Below, one piece after another: positions 1 to 10,816 of a stretch of DNA of 34,783 bases (within the stretch, counting starts at the first letter, position 1; each line of letters begins with the position of its first letter). Where the stretch lies: the NCBI GenBank assembly GCA_031257305.1, contig JAIRPB010000141.1, positions 1 to 34,783 on the forward strand, read 5' to 3'. The notes under the pieces were generated by a model. That model was given only the letters and a program-made list of their open reading frames with translations. It ran no database searches and had not been told where the DNA came from. The translations under genes and the position numbers were made by a program. This DNA is from Azoarcus sp. (GTDB lineage Bacteria > Pseudomonadota > Gammaproteobacteria > Burkholderiales > Rhodocyclaceae).

Positions 1-509
1 GCGGCGGCTAGGCGTGCTTCTGGGGGGAGGCCGAAGATGATGGACATGTCTGCCGGGACGGTGAGCCAAGCGTTGTCGGCGAGTTCTTGCTCAAGCTGGC
101 CGGCCGTCCAGGCGGCAAAGCCTAGGCTGACGAGCACTTCGTGCGGTTCGCCTTCAGAACCGATGGCTTGCAGGATGTCGCGGCTGCTGGTGAGGCCGAC
201 TTCGTCGTTGACTTTGAGCGTGGAGTGCCATTCACCGCTGGGGCGGTGGAGGACGAAACCTCGGTCGGTTTGGACCGGGCCGCCGAAATAAACGGGCTGC
301 GAGATGAATTCTCTGGCGTTGAGTTGGAGTTCTACGCGCTCGAAAAGCGTACCGAGAGTCATGTCGAGCGGGCGGTTGACGATGACGCCCAACGCGCCTT
401 GGGCGTTGTGTTCGGCGATGTAGGTGAGGGTCCGCACAAAATGCGGGTCGACCATTTGGGGCATGGCGACCAAAAAGTGGTGCGTGAAGTTGTTCGAGAC
501 GGTTTTCAT
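1..509 (-). CDS. yqgE: YqgE/AlgH family protein (C-terminus cut by left edge of window)
   Basis: Minus-strand translation from ATG at 509: [57 protein letters not shown]..., typical of the YqgE/AlgH family. Not in the ORF track because it is open at the window edge. Confidence 0.93.
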   Translation of the reverse strand, partial: MKTVSNNFTHHFLVAMPQMVDPHFVRTLTYIAEHNAQGALGVIVNRPLDMTLGTLFERVELQLNAREFISQPVYFGGPVQTDRGFVLHRPSGEWHSTLKVNDEVGLTSSRDILQAIGSEGEPHEVLVSLGFAAWTAGQLEQELADNAWLTVPADMSIIFGLPPEARLAA

Positions 510-596
510 GCGCGTTATTTTACGCTACCCCAAGAGGGGGCGCGGTGTGTGAATTGAAACGGCGTGTGCTGAATATGACGGCTCTGCGTTTTTCAT

Positions 597-3500
597 TCAT
601 GCGCGGTTTGTGTAACCGGCGATGAGTCCGAGCAGTTCGTCTTCTTGGTAAGGTTTGCCGAGGTAATGGTTTGCGCCGATTTCCATAGCGTAGTCCCGGT
701 GTTTATCGGCTAGGCGCGAGGTAATCATGATAATGGGCACGTTTCTTAAACGGGCGTCGGCGCGGATGTTGCGGACAAGGTCAAACCCGTCCATGCGGGG
801 CATTTCGATGTCGGAGAGGATAACGTCGGGCAGGTTGTCGATAAGCGATTCGATGGCATCGACGCCGTCTTTGGCGGTGATGACGCGATAGCCTTCGCGC
901 TCCAGCATTCGGGTGGTGATTCTGCGCACGGTAAGCGAGTCGTCGACGACCATGACCGTGGGGAGGTGTACGGCTTCCGGCAGGGCTTCGCCGCAGGGAG
1001 GCAGCGTACTGGTGGTGGGCCTGCCGATTTGGTTGTAAATAATTTCGCGGCTCATCATCGCAATCGGGTTGATGATGAGGACGATTTCGCCGTTGCCCAG
1101 AACCGTTGCGCCAGACATGCCGACGATGCGCGTGAGTTGCGGGCCGGCGTTTTTGACGATGATTTCTTGATGGCCGAATAGGGCATCGACGTGCAAGGCC
1201 AGAGTCTGCGAACCGGAATGCAGTAGCAGTACCCAGCTGTAGCGGCCAATTTCGGGCTTAACGTTTAGGTTGCCGAGTAGGTTCGGCAAATAGCGGTAGG
1301 CGTATTGCCGCCCCATCCATTCGATGCTGCCTTCCTTGCGCAGACGCTTAATGTCGGCCTCTTTCAATTCCATGATTTGCGAGACCATGCTGGATGGGAT
1401 GGCGTAATGCTGGTTGCCGGAGCGCACTAGCAGTGCTTGGGTGACGGCGAGGGTGAGCGGCAGGAAGATGCTAAATGTGGTGCCTTTGCCCGGCGTGGTG
1501 GAGATGTCGACGCGCCCGCCCACGGCGGCGGTATCGGACTTGACTACGTCCATGCCTACACCGCGCCCGGAAACGGCAGTGACTTTTTCGGCGGTGGAAA
1601 AGCCGGGAACAAAAATGAGGTTGGCAAGCCGCCGTTCGTCGGCTGTTTCGTCTTTTCCGAGCAGGCCGCGTTCGCGCGCGCGCCCGATGATGCGCTCAAA
1701 GTTCAGCCCCGCGCCGTCGTCTGCTAGTTCAATGACAACTTCATTGCTTTCTTGCCGGGCCGTGAGCGTGATTTGGCCGATTTCGGGTTTGCCTTTGGTA
1801 CGGCGTACTTCGGGCGTTTCAATGCCGTGCGCAAGCGAGTTGCGCAGCATGTGTTCAAGCGGTGCAATGATGTGGTCGAGTACGCTGCGGTCGATTTCGA
1901 TACCGCCGCCACGGATGTCAAGGTTGGCGCGTTTGCCGAGGTCTTTTGCGCCCCGGCGCACGATGCGGTACAGGCGCACGGCTAAGCTCTCGAACGGCAC
2001 CATGCGTACCCGCATCAGCGCCTGTTGCAGTTCGCGGGTCGTGCGCGCTTGGCTGTGTATAGCAAAATCCGCGTTGTCGAGGTTTTTCAGGAGGTTCTGC
2101 TGGACGGTGGTTACGTCGTTGACGCTCTCCGCCATCATCCGCGTGAGTTCTTGCAAGCGGGTGTAACGGTCCATTTCAAGCGGGTCGAATTCGGTATGCC
2201 TGCTTTCGGCCTGGGCCATACGGGTTTGCATCTGCACGTCGGCTTGTATTTCGACTTCGCGCAGTTGGTTGCGTAGGCGGATGACGTTTTCGGTGAGGTC
2301 CAGCAGGCTGTGCCGCAGTTGGCGCAGTTCGCCTTCGATGCGGGTCCGGGTAACGCCGATTTCGCTGGTGTCGTTGACAAAGTTGTCGACCATTTCTGCC
2401 CGCACACGCAGGGCGGTGACGGCTCCGCCTTCGGCGGCGGGGGCTTCTGCGGGAACTGTAGGATGTTTGCTCTTGTGCAAGGACGCGCCCGCTGTGGGTT
2501 TGAGTCTGGCGGCGTCTTTTTGTTCGGGGGTTTGGATAGCGGCGGGACGGGCGGGCGGTTGCTTGCTTGCCGCAGCGGGCAGTGCGGTAGATGTTTTTTC
2601 GGGAGCGGGCGCGCCGCCTAGCACGGCTACCATTTGTTCAATACCGTCTAGGGCGGAAGCTGTTTCCTCAATGAAAGCGGGAATATCGCTTCCGCTGTCG
2701 AGCGCCCTTTCTACACGGGATTCCAACTGGTGAACCCGGTTGCCGAGTACCATTGCCCCGGCCATGCGGGCACTGCCTTTGAGCGTGTGCAGTTGCCGTT
2801 TGACGAGCATGGCGCGGTCGGCACTGGTGGGGCTTTCTCCCCAAGCCCGCAGGGCGGCGTGTAGGCCGTTGACCAGTTCTTCGGCTTCTTCTAGGAAAAT
2901 TGGGAGTAGCTGTTCGTCCAGTTCGTCGTCGACGGCGGGCAGGTCGCTTGTTTGCGAAGATGATGGTTTTGGTGCTGTTTCGCTCGCCTTGGCAGGAACG
3001 GCGGCGGCGCTTGGGAACGTTTTTGCAACGGCTTCGGCAATGGCTTTGTCGTCGGGGGATTTGAGCGCATCGGCTTCTGGCTCATGGCAGATCCGGTCAA
3101 GTTGCCCGATGAGTTCCGGCGTTTCCAGCGGCATATGCAGGCCAATGATGATGGTCAGCATACTTTCCAGCGTATTGGCGCAGGTTTTGAACAGCGCCAG
3201 TTCATTGGGCGTTGGCGGGCGGTTTTGGCCGCGGATGCGTTCTTGCGCGAGTTCAAGCGCCTTGCCGAGATGGTAGAGCGGTGTGCAGCGCGCCGTGCCC
3301 GAAATGCCCGCGCATGAATGCGCTGCCCTCAGCGCGCTTTCTGGCAACAGCAAGGTGGGGTTTTCGGCGAGGTGGTCGAATTCTTGGTGCAACGTGGCGA
3401 TGTGCATCTGGGCTTCTGCCACGTAAAGCTCGAAAAGCGACCTCGAAAGTTCGACATCGCCAATATGCAGCGTTTCGGAATCGGGGTCGGGGTACGTGCC

Positions 3501-6500
3501 GGGCTGTGCTTCGGGCGGCAGGGAATCTTCGGGAACGAAATTCGGTAAATCGCTTTCCGTGCCCGACAGGTTACTGGCTGTATCCGGGACGGCGCTGACG
3601 GTATCCGGCGTGAGGCTGACTGTGATTTCCTGACTGGAAATATCTATATCTGTATCTGCTGGCTGTTCTTCGGAAACGGCCGCTTCTGGCTGGATGTCAT
3701 CAGGCTCATGGGGCGGGGCTTCTTCAGCGGGAATTTCTTCTAGGGCATCAGTGATTTCTAGGTCTGGAATATCGATGTCGGAGGCATCGAATGTAAAGGG
3801 TGAAAAATCGAAAGGCTCAAATTTGGGAACAGCTGACCGCGTGGGTTTGCTGGAAGATTTGCCAGAGGGATGTTTGTGTTTTTTGGCTCCCGGTGAATCT
3901 GTGCTGGTTTCGGCAGGGGGGGCTTGGGCGTCATCGGGCAGAGGCGTTACGGGCTGAATTTCGTCTTGCTCATCAAGCGGGATAACGTCAAGGTCGAAGT
4001 TCTCAAGCTCAAAGGGCTGTTCAACGGGCTGTGCCTCGATGGGGGCAAACGGCTCATCGGGTTGGTTTGAGGTATCGGGGGTCTGTTCAATTTCAGGTAC
4101 GGCCTCTGCATCAGGCGTCACTTCAATTTCGTCAGGAACCTCCTCAACGTCAGGCATCGCCTCAAGTTCGGGTATGGCTTGGGGCTGTGCTTCCGGTTTT
4201 GGCTCAGGTTTCGGCTCTGGTGCGGAAACGGGTGTCTTGGAAGCCTCGCCGGCTGTTGCCATACCGCTGTTGCGCAGACGGTCGGCTTCAGCCAGGAGCG
4301 TCGCCACATCGCGGCCATATTCGGATTGGTGTTCAATCTGGTCGACCCAAGCAAGAAATTCTTGGTGGGCATCGCCCAGTAGTTGCAGTAGTTCTGGGTT
4401 AACAGGCCATTCGAGCTGTAGCCAGCGGTTGAGGGTCTGTTCCATTCCCCAGGCGGCTTCGCCTAGTTCGGAAAGCCCTACCATGCGGCCACTGCCTTTG
4501 AGGGTGTGGAAGCCGCGCCGGATTTCGGTGAGGTTGTCGCGGCTGTCAGGGGAGGCACGGAGCAGTTTGAGATGCTGAGCGGCCGTTCCCAGAACCTCAC
4601 GCGCCTCTTCAATGAAGATGTCCAGTAGCTCGGCATCGAGTTCTGCCTGCTGTGCCGGGGAAACGGGCGGCGGAGCCGGAATCCGGCTCTGTGTCTGTGC
4701 GGCTGTTGGCGCGGGAGGCAGCGACGCCGCGATGGATTCGGGTTGTCCCTCGACATCGATAGCGAAGCTCGGAAATGTTTCAATGCCGTCGGGAGGCGTT
4801 ACCGAAGCGCGGCCTACCGGTGTTGCGGATACCGTGGCGGCGGGAGTCTCGGATAGCTCTGGCAGGGTAGTTTCGGCGGCTTTCGGCATGCGGGACGCCA
4901 TGCCGGAAGTCATGATTTGGGAGACGGGTGTACGGCTGTATTGCAGTGACTGGATGAAAAAGCCCAAAGCCGAGAAACGCCGCGCCAGCTCGGTGAGTTC
5001 TGATTCGTTGGCAGGCGTATTATCGTTGGCGAGGCGGGCGATGATTTCTGCCGCTTCTTTTACAAGAACAATGGCATCATCTTCGCCAAGTAAGGAAAGC
5101 GCCCCTTCGATTTGGTGCAGAGGCGCGTCAAGCGTTTGCAACGGCGCACGCTTGGTGTGGTCACGGAAAAAGTCGTCGAGCGTTTGCTCAATGGTGGCGA
5201 GACTGGAAAGAATCTCATGCGAGACTTGCGCAAGGGCTTCTTTTTCCTGCTGTTTGCGTGCGGATTCGACGCTGGCGGCGCTTGGCGGCGCACCGCTGGG
5301 TTCTTCGCCGCGAGCGAGCGCCTCTAGCCTAGAAAGGGCTTCGCCGACTTGGTTCTGGAAGCCGATACCGGGGACAGCGCGGTCAAGCGCGGCTTCAGAC
5401 AGCAGAAGGGCTGTGGCAAATTCAAGGGCAATCGGCTCGGAATAGCGTTGCGGGTTAGCGTTGAGCCAAGCAACAAAACGGCACATGCCGCCGAGCAGGC
5501 GGTAAAGAACGGGGCGGGCAAGCTGAACCGTGGATTTGGTGAATTCTTCGATTTGCGCCCTAAATTTGGGCAGGGATGAAATGCCCCGTTCGCCGAAAGC
5601 ATTCCACTCGTTTTTGATTTCAGCCAGTTGCGCGTGTAACCCTTTGAGCAGGGGGGCGAGCGGCAGGTCGCTGACGAGAGCGCCTTCTTCGGGAATAAGG
5701 GTGTCGAGCTGCCATGCCTGATGCACGGCTTTTTGGGTGGGCGTCGTGGCCGGACGGCAGGCGACGTGATAGAGCATTTCGCGCAGCAGCCGTTCGGGTA
5801 GCGCCTGCGGGCCGTCCCCGGCATGCCGCAGCTGGGTTTCAATGCGGGACAGCAGGTATTTGGCGGTGGGCAATACGTCAGGGGGGGTATCCGCAAGGGT
5901 ATCGATAAGGGCTTGCCCTGCCCACCAGAGGGAACGCATACCGAGGTTGTCCTCGGTGGTTTCCAGTCCCACTAGGGCTGTGCGCATGGCGTCGATACTG
6001 GAGGTTCCCGGCTGGCGTAGCCAGTCGAGCAAACCCCGCTGGAAACGCAGACGCATATTGCGGCGTTCTTGTAGCCGTTGTTGCGCGTCAAACTTTTGCG
6101 CCCCTTCGCGTTGGGGAATACGGACGCTTAAATCTGGGAAAAAGAGGTCTGCGGGGGGCGGGGCCGGCTCGCCGCGAGCGACGACGAGTTCCCGGTATAG
6201 CGGTAGCAGACGCAGGGGCTGGTCGGGCGTACCGTGGATGAGTTCTTCGAGATAGTTGGCGATGCTCGCCAGCGCACGGCGGGCAAGGGTAACTTGTGCC
6301 TCGGTGGTGGGCAGTTCGCCCCTTGCGAGCGAGCCAAGAAATAAATCTAGTGCCGCGACGAATTTCGTTAGCCCGTCAAGGCCAATGATGGACAGCGCGC
6401 CGCTGGCTTGGTGGAGGTGGGTTTGCGCGAACTGTACCTTTGCGGTCCCGTCGTCTGCCCCGACCGCCGCCTGTAGGCTTTCAGCGGCGTGCGATAGCGC

Positions 6501-6563
6501 CTGTTCGATCTCGCTTTTGACCCAGGTGAGCGGGCCGATATCCGGTTCGTTGGCTTGCGTCAT
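597..6563 (-). CDS. chpA: Type IV pilus chemosensory hybrid histidine kinase (ChpA/PilL): multiple Hpt-like domains, CheA kinase core, CheW-like domain, C-terminal receiver
   Basis: 1988 aa; FHTLKGSGRMVG and LHTLKGSARMAG Hpt motifs; HMLRNSLAHGIE N-box; GRGVGMDVVKS; C-terminal MVVDDSLTVRRITTRMLEREGY...LSDIEMPRMDGFDL receiver; adjacent pilJIHG. Confidence 0.95.
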   Translation of the reverse strand: MTQANEPDIGPLTWVKSEIEQALSHAAESLQAAVGADDGTAKVQFAQTHLHQASGALSIIGLDGLTKFVAALDLFLGSLARGELPTTEAQVTLARRALASIANYLEELIHGTPDQPLRLLPLYRELVVARGEPAPPPADLFFPDLSVRIPQREGAQKFDAQQRLQERRNMRLRFQRGLLDWLRQPGTSSIDAMRTALVGLETTEDNLGMRSLWWAGQALIDTLADTPPDVLPTAKYLLSRIETQLRHAGDGPQALPERLLREMLYHVACRPATTPTQKAVHQAWQLDTLIPEEGALVSDLPLAPLLKGLHAQLAEIKNEWNAFGERGISSLPKFRAQIEEFTKSTVQLARPVLYRLLGGMCRFVAWLNANPQRYSEPIALEFATALLLSEAALDRAVPGIGFQNQVGEALSRLEALARGEEPSGAPPSAASVESARKQQEKEALAQVSHEILSSLATIEQTLDDFFRDHTKRAPLQTLDAPLHQIEGALSLLGEDDAIVLVKEAAEIIARLANDNTPANESELTELARRFSALGFFIQSLQYSRTPVSQIMTSGMASRMPKAAETTLPELSETPAATVSATPVGRASVTPPDGIETFPSFAIDVEGQPESIAASLPPAPTAAQTQSRIPAPPPVSPAQQAELDAELLDIFIEEAREVLGTAAQHLKLLRASPDSRDNLTEIRRGFHTLKGSGRMVGLSELGEAAWGMEQTLNRWLQLEWPVNPELLQLLGDAHQEFLAWVDQIEHQSEYGRDVATLLAEADRLRNSGMATAGEASKTPVSAPEPKPEPKPEAQPQAIPELEAMPDVEEVPDEIEVTPDAEAVPEIEQTPDTSNQPDEPFAPIEAQPVEQPFELENFDLDVIPLDEQDEIQPVTPLPDDAQAPPAETSTDSPGAKKHKHPSGKSSSKPTRSAVPKFEPFDFSPFTFDASDIDIPDLEITDALEEIPAEEAPPHEPDDIQPEAAVSEEQPADTDIDISSQEITVSLTPDTVSAVPDTASNLSGTESDLPNFVPEDSLPPEAQPGTYPDPDSETLHIGDVELSRSLFELYVAEAQMHIATLHQEFDHLAENPTLLLPESALRAAHSCAGISGTARCTPLYHLGKALELAQERIRGQNRPPTPNELALFKTCANTLESMLTIIIGLHMPLETPELIGQLDRICHEPEADALKSPDDKAIAEAVAKTFPSAAAVPAKASETAPKPSSSQTSDLPAVDDELDEQLLPIFLEEAEELVNGLHAALRAWGESPTSADRAMLVKRQLHTLKGSARMAGAMVLGNRVHQLESRVERALDSGSDIPAFIEETASALDGIEQMVAVLGGAPAPEKTSTALPAAASKQPPARPAAIQTPEQKDAARLKPTAGASLHKSKHPTVPAEAPAAEGGAVTALRVRAEMVDNFVNDTSEIGVTRTRIEGELRQLRHSLLDLTENVIRLRNQLREVEIQADVQMQTRMAQAESRHTEFDPLEMDRYTRLQELTRMMAESVNDVTTVQQNLLKNLDNADFAIHSQARTTRELQQALMRVRMVPFESLAVRLYRIVRRGAKDLGKRANLDIRGGGIEIDRSVLDHIIAPLEHMLRNSLAHGIETPEVRRTKGKPEIGQITLTARQESNEVVIELADDGAGLNFERIIGRARERGLLGKDETADERRLANLIFVPGFSTAEKVTAVSGRGVGMDVVKSDTAAVGGRVDISTTPGKGTTFSIFLPLTLAVTQALLVRSGNQHYAIPSSMVSQIMELKEADIKRLRKEGSIEWMGRQYAYRYLPNLLGNLNVKPEIGRYSWVLLLHSGSQTLALHVDALFGHQEIIVKNAGPQLTRIVGMSGATVLGNGEIVLIINPIAMMSREIIYNQIGRPTTSTLPPCGEALPEAVHLPTVMVVDDSLTVRRITTRMLEREGYRVITAKDGVDAIESLIDNLPDVILSDIEMPRMDGFDLVRNIRADARLRNVPIIMITSRLADKHRDYAMEIGANHYLGKPYQEDELLGLIAGYTNRA

Positions 6564-6586
6564 GGCAATCCCGTGCTATTTTCTGT

Positions 6587-8494
6587 TTAGACCTTGAAAC
6601 CAGAAACGGAGCCTTTGAGTTCGATAGCAAGGTCGGCAAGTTGCCCGACCGACTCTGCCGTTTGCTTGGTTCCGTGGGTGGTCTGTTCAGTAATGGCAAG
6701 GATGCCTTTCATGGATTCGGCAACCCGGATAGCTTCTGCGGCCTGGTCTTGGGTGTCCGTGGAAATTTGTTCAATCAGGTGAGCGGCATCCATTGAGACT
6801 TGGCCCATTTCAGCCAGCACTTGGCCGGCCGCATCGGAGAGGCGTGCGCCCTCCACCACGTCGCGGGTGGCGTTTTCCATTGCGCCGACGGCGTCTTGCG
6901 TGTCGGTCTGAATGGTTTTGACGATGGCCGCGATTTGTTTGGTGGCTTCTGCCGAACGTTCAGCTAGCCGTTGGACTTCTTCCGCAACCACGGTGAAGCC
7001 GCGTCCCGCTTCGCCCGCTGAGGCGGCTTGGATGGCGGCGTTCAGAGCCAGAACGTTGGTTTGTTCGGTAATGTCGGAAATTAGCTCCACGATTTCGCCA
7101 ATTTCCTGCGAGGATTCGCCAAGGCGCTTGATACGTTTGGAGGTTTCTTGGATTTTTTCGCGGATGGCGTTCATGCCACGGATGGTGTTTTCCACCGCGT
7201 CAGCGCCCTTGCGGGCGGATTCTAGGGAGCGGCGGGCGACTTGGGCGGTGTGCAGTGCCCGTTCAGAGGAAGCCGTCATCTGTTGCGCCATGTTTTGTAC
7301 GGTAGCGCCCGCGTCTTCAATCTGGCGAGACTGGCGCTCGGTGGCGTCAAGCAGTTCGGCGGAGGTGTGCTGGGCGGTTTGGGTTGCGTTGGTCACGCGG
7401 CCGGCCGCGTCGTTAATCCGGCTCACCAGCATGGCCAGTTCTTCGATGGTGTAGTTCACCGAGTCAGCGATGGCGCCGGTGATGTCTTCGGAGACAGTGG
7501 TGCGGATGGTTAAGTCACCGTCAGCCAAGTCGCCCATTTCATTCATCAGGCGCAGGATGGCCGCTTGGGTGTGGTTGCGCTCGTCTTCGGAAAGCCTGCG
7601 TTGCCGGTCGAGGCTAGACTGGCGGAGCGTGACTTCGCTTTTGTAGACTTTGGCGATGATGATGAGCACGGTCAGGGCAAGCAGCGCACAGACGACTATC
7701 CCAACCGATAGGGGGCCGGTAATGCTTGTTGCTTTGGAGATGTCGGCACTTAAATTGCCGAGGTCATCGAAAATGGCGGCAGAGTTGGCGGCCAGAAAAT
7801 CGCTGGCTCTTTTGAGGTTAGCGAGCATCATCAGATCTTCGGTGCGCCCGATGTTTTCTTCCAAACTTCTGCGGACATCGGGTGAGCCGCTGCCCGGTGT
7901 CATGAGCGCAAGCCTTAATCTGGCAAGTTGCTGTAGTTCCCTTTCGTCTTTTGAGGCGGGAACGTCAGGATAGAGGCTAAACATAAAACTTTCGTTACGG
8001 CTGATGATGTCGATGTCAGCCTCCATTTTTCTCCAGTCATCGCCGATTTTTCCTACTTGGTCTCCCTGAGCCGGAGACAACGGCCAACCGTCGACATCCC
8101 CGCCTTCCCTGAGAAAACTGAACAGTTCATTGAAACGCTTGCGGCTAGTGCGTAGTTCATTGAAAGCGGCTTTATGCCCTTGCAGTGCTAGCTGGCCATC
8201 TTTGGCAATTTGTTGCGAAAGTGCCTGCATTTCACGGGAAACGGCAATCTGCCGGGTTGTTTCGTTAATGCGCAGGGTTTGGTAGAACGTGAGCGCGGCG
8301 GTTAATAACCCGAGTAGGATGAATAGCGCGGCTAGGGGGGGGACCCGCGTGGAAGTGACAGGTTTTTCGCCCGAAGCGGCAGCAATTCGTTCCGCAGTCA
8401 ATGACCGCTGGATAGTTTCCCGATTTTCCAAAAGGGTCGTATCCGCTGCTTGTTTCTGCCCGGATGCTTTGTTCGAGAAGAGCTTGAATCCCAT
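6587..8494 (-). CDS. pilJ: Type IV pilus methyl-accepting chemotaxis protein PilJ
   Basis: 635 aa; two TM segments; MCP signalling hairpin [58 protein letters not shown]; operon context. Confidence 0.93.
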   Translation of the reverse strand: MGFKLFSNKASGQKQAADTTLLENRETIQRSLTAERIAAASGEKPVTSTRVPPLAALFILLGLLTAALTFYQTLRINETTRQIAVSREMQALSQQIAKDGQLALQGHKAAFNELRTSRKRFNELFSFLREGGDVDGWPLSPAQGDQVGKIGDDWRKMEADIDIISRNESFMFSLYPDVPASKDERELQQLARLRLALMTPGSGSPDVRRSLEENIGRTEDLMMLANLKRASDFLAANSAAIFDDLGNLSADISKATSITGPLSVGIVVCALLALTVLIIIAKVYKSEVTLRQSSLDRQRRLSEDERNHTQAAILRLMNEMGDLADGDLTIRTTVSEDITGAIADSVNYTIEELAMLVSRINDAAGRVTNATQTAQHTSAELLDATERQSRQIEDAGATVQNMAQQMTASSERALHTAQVARRSLESARKGADAVENTIRGMNAIREKIQETSKRIKRLGESSQEIGEIVELISDITEQTNVLALNAAIQAASAGEAGRGFTVVAEEVQRLAERSAEATKQIAAIVKTIQTDTQDAVGAMENATRDVVEGARLSDAAGQVLAEMGQVSMDAAHLIEQISTDTQDQAAEAIRVAESMKGILAITEQTTHGTKQTAESVGQLADLAIELKGSVSGFKV

Positions 8495-8563
8495 TTGCTT
8501 TACTCCGCTGCGGCTACCGACAGCTGGTCGTGGTTTTGGTAAAAATCGTTGAGGAGACTGATT

Positions 8564-9109
8564 TTATTGGAAAGGTTGATTCCCCGCCTCAACGTAAGTA
8601 ACACCGACATTAAGAAAAATACTGTTGGACAAGAGTCGCGGGACATCCAGTTGCAACCAAAGGACGCCGCGAGCATCCCGGAAGCGGTTGAGAACCCAAG
8701 GGCGGGCATCTTCCGTTTCGGTATCTTGGTCAAAATCATCTTCATTGCGCAGGCCCAATACACGCGATACCAAGATGGCGCTGTGTACGCCCTGCCGTGC
8801 GCCGACAAGCAGCAAGCGGGCTTGTGTGGAGGGCGTTGGGATAGGCGGGCCATCGTGGAAACGCGACAGGTCGACTACGCTGTACAAAACGCCGCGCACG
8901 TTGACGAGGCCGCGATACCACTCTTGCGTGAGGGGAACAGGCGCTAAGGCAGGCGGGGTGATGATTTCGCCGGATTCCGGCAAGTCAAGCAACCAATATT
9001 CATTACCCGCTTCTACGCCGAGCAGACCTCTGTGGTCGCCGGTACGTGCCTCTGCCAAACGGCGCGTAAGGTTTTCTTGAAATTCGCGTAGGCTTATCCG
9101 TCTGGACAT
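8564..9109 (-). CDS. pilI: CheW-like adaptor PilI
   Basis: 181 aa; LTQEWYRGLVNVRGVLYSVVDLSRF CheW-like motif; between pilH and pilJ. Confidence 0.88.
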   Translation of the reverse strand: MSRRISLREFQENLTRRLAEARTGDHRGLLGVEAGNEYWLLDLPESGEIITPPALAPVPLTQEWYRGLVNVRGVLYSVVDLSRFHDGPPIPTPSTQARLLLVGARQGVHSAILVSRVLGLRNEDDFDQDTETEDARPWVLNRFRDARGVLWLQLDVPRLLSNSIFLNVGVTYVEAGNQPFQ

Positions 9110-9121
9110 AGGGTTGTTGTT

Positions 9122-9487
9122 TTAGCCAATGCTTTTGATGCGCGAGAGCAGGGCGAAATGATCGACGGGCTTAACGATATAGTCGTATGCGCCTTGGCGC
9201 ATTCCCCATATTTTGTCGGTTTCAAGCCCTTTGCTCGTGCACATAATGATTGGGATGGCGCGCGTACTTTCCCATCTTGAAATGGAGCGCGTGGCCTGAT
9301 AGCCGTTCATGCCGGGCATGACGACATCCATAAGGATTAAATCAGGCAGTTCGCTGCGGCTTTTCGTGATGGCGTCCTCGCCACTTTCGGCGGTGACAAC
9401 TTCGTAGCCGTTGCGGGTAAGCGTTTCGGTTAACGCTAACCGTTCAGTGGGTGAATCATCGACGACAAGAATTTTTCTGATGGCCAT
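9122..9487 (-). CDS. pilH: Response regulator PilH (single receiver domain)
   Basis: Internal start MAIRKILVVDDSPTERLALTETLTRNGYEVVTAESGEDAITKSRSELPDLILMDVVMPGMNGYQATRSI; CheY-like. The tracked ORF 9122..9721 is an upstream extension. Confidence 0.9.
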   Translation of the reverse strand: MAIRKILVVDDSPTERLALTETLTRNGYEVVTAESGEDAITKSRSELPDLILMDVVMPGMNGYQATRSISRWESTRAIPIIMCTSKGLETDKIWGMRQGAYDYIVKPVDHFALLSRIKSIG

Positions 9488-9518
9488 TACTTCGTCCAGT
9501 GGGCATCGGGCAAGGTTC

Positions 9519-9905
9519 TCAACGATAGTTGTTGCCGCTGTGTTCCGTGACCGCCTTGATGAGGCTGTCTTTTGTGAAAGGTTTGGTGAGATATTCGTCA
9601 GACCCCACCATACGACCGCGCGCACGGTCAAAAAGGCCGTCCTTCGAGGACAGCATGATGACGGGCGTTGCCGCCAGTCTAGGGTTTTTCTTGATGAGGG
9701 CGCAAGTTTGGTAGCCGTCAAGCCTCGGCATCATGATGTCCACAAAAATGACATCGGGCCGATGGTCGGTAATCTTTGCTAATGCGTCGAAACCGTCTTC
9801 AGCTAATAGCACTTGGCAGCCTACCTGGCTAAGAAAAATTTCGGCGCTACGACGGATGGTGTTGCTATCGTCAATAATCATCACCTTTAGTCCGCTTAGT
9901 TCCAT
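9519..9905 (-). CDS. pilG: Response regulator PilG (single receiver domain)
   Basis: MELSGLKVMIIDDSNTIRRSAEIFLSQVGCQVLLAEDGFDALAKITDHRPDVIFVDIMMPRLDGYQTC; operon context. Confidence 0.9.
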   Translation of the reverse strand: MELSGLKVMIIDDSNTIRRSAEIFLSQVGCQVLLAEDGFDALAKITDHRPDVIFVDIMMPRLDGYQTCALIKKNPRLAATPVIMLSSKDGLFDRARGRMVGSDEYLTKPFTKDSLIKAVTEHSGNNYR

Positions 9906-10107
9906 GCGTTGCGCCCCCGAAACCAAATTGGCCGATTTTTTTCGGCCTTAGTTTTATTCAGCGGCAAGCATACCGCAAAAAATATGTTCTGATACAGGCA
10001 TAAGTCTCGACATGTCGGACACTGCGGGGTTTTTGCGGTTGCCGGGGAGGGGTATGGGCCGTACCGGGGGGGTTGGCGTAAAGACATCGAAGGTAAGGAT
10101 GGATGGA

Positions 10108-10743
10108 ATGAAAAAAATGCTCTGGCGTGGGCTTTATGCTATTACACCCGATGAGTCCGAAACCGTGTATTTGTCAAAAATAGTTGAACAGGTTCTTGGC
10201 GGACGCCCCGCAATGCTGCAATACCGCAACAAATCCGCACCCAAGGCACTGCGCCGTGAGCAATCTGCCCGGTTGCTTGCGCTGTGCCGCCAAGCCGGTA
10301 CGCCGCTTATCATCAACGACGATTTGGAATTAGCCCTAGAGATTGCCGCCGATGGCGTCCACCTTGGCCGTGGCGACGGCAACGTGGCACACGCACGGCA
10401 GCGGTTAGACGCAGCGGGGCCGGGGCGCATCCTCGGCGTGTCGTGCTACGGAGAATGGGAAAGAGCCGTAGCTGGCGCGGCGGCTGGCGCGGATTACGTT
10501 GCGTTTGGCGCGATGTTTGGATCCGTCACCAAGCCGGATGCGCCCCGCGCACCGCTTGAATTGCTTGCGCGGGCGCGGCGTGAACTGGATGTGGCGGTTG
10601 TGGCTATCGGAGGCATCACGCTTGAAAACGCCGCTACGCTCCGCGATGCCGGAGCCGACCTTGTCGCCGTTATTTCTGACGTTTTTGGCGCGGGCAACCC
10701 CGGCGCGCGGGCGGCGGCTTACCGTGCTTTGCAGTGGGAATAA
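10108..10743 (+). CDS. thiE: Thiamine-phosphate synthase
   Basis: MKKMLWRGLYAITPDE...LIINDDLELALEIAADGVHLGRGD...GRILGVSCYGEWERA...VAFGAMFGSVTKPDAPRA...VVAIGGITLENA; ThiE signatures. Start could also be 10099. Confidence 0.92.
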   Translation: MKKMLWRGLYAITPDESETVYLSKIVEQVLGGRPAMLQYRNKSAPKALRREQSARLLALCRQAGTPLIINDDLELALEIAADGVHLGRGDGNVAHARQRLDAAGPGRILGVSCYGEWERAVAGAAAGADYVAFGAMFGSVTKPDAPRAPLELLARARRELDVAVVAIGGITLENAATLRDAGADLVAVISDVFGAGNPGARAAAYRALQWE

Positions 10744-10816
10744 CGTTTTTAGGACAGTTGCGGCGGCAAGGCTACGCAGGTGAGAATCTCGCTTTTGTTT
10801 TGCCGGACATCACGCC

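Noticed and set aside
1414-2166. Long plus-strand ORFs antisense to chpA (e.g. 1414..2166, 4612..5445)
   Set aside because: They lie opposite a convincing 1988-aa gene in GC-rich DNA; translations are Ser/Arg/Ala-rich shadow sequences with no family features.
9934-9955. GGCCGATTTTTTTCGGCC hairpin as a terminator
   Set aside because: The T run lies in the loop, not after the stem, and the element is upstream of pilG rather than at a gene end.
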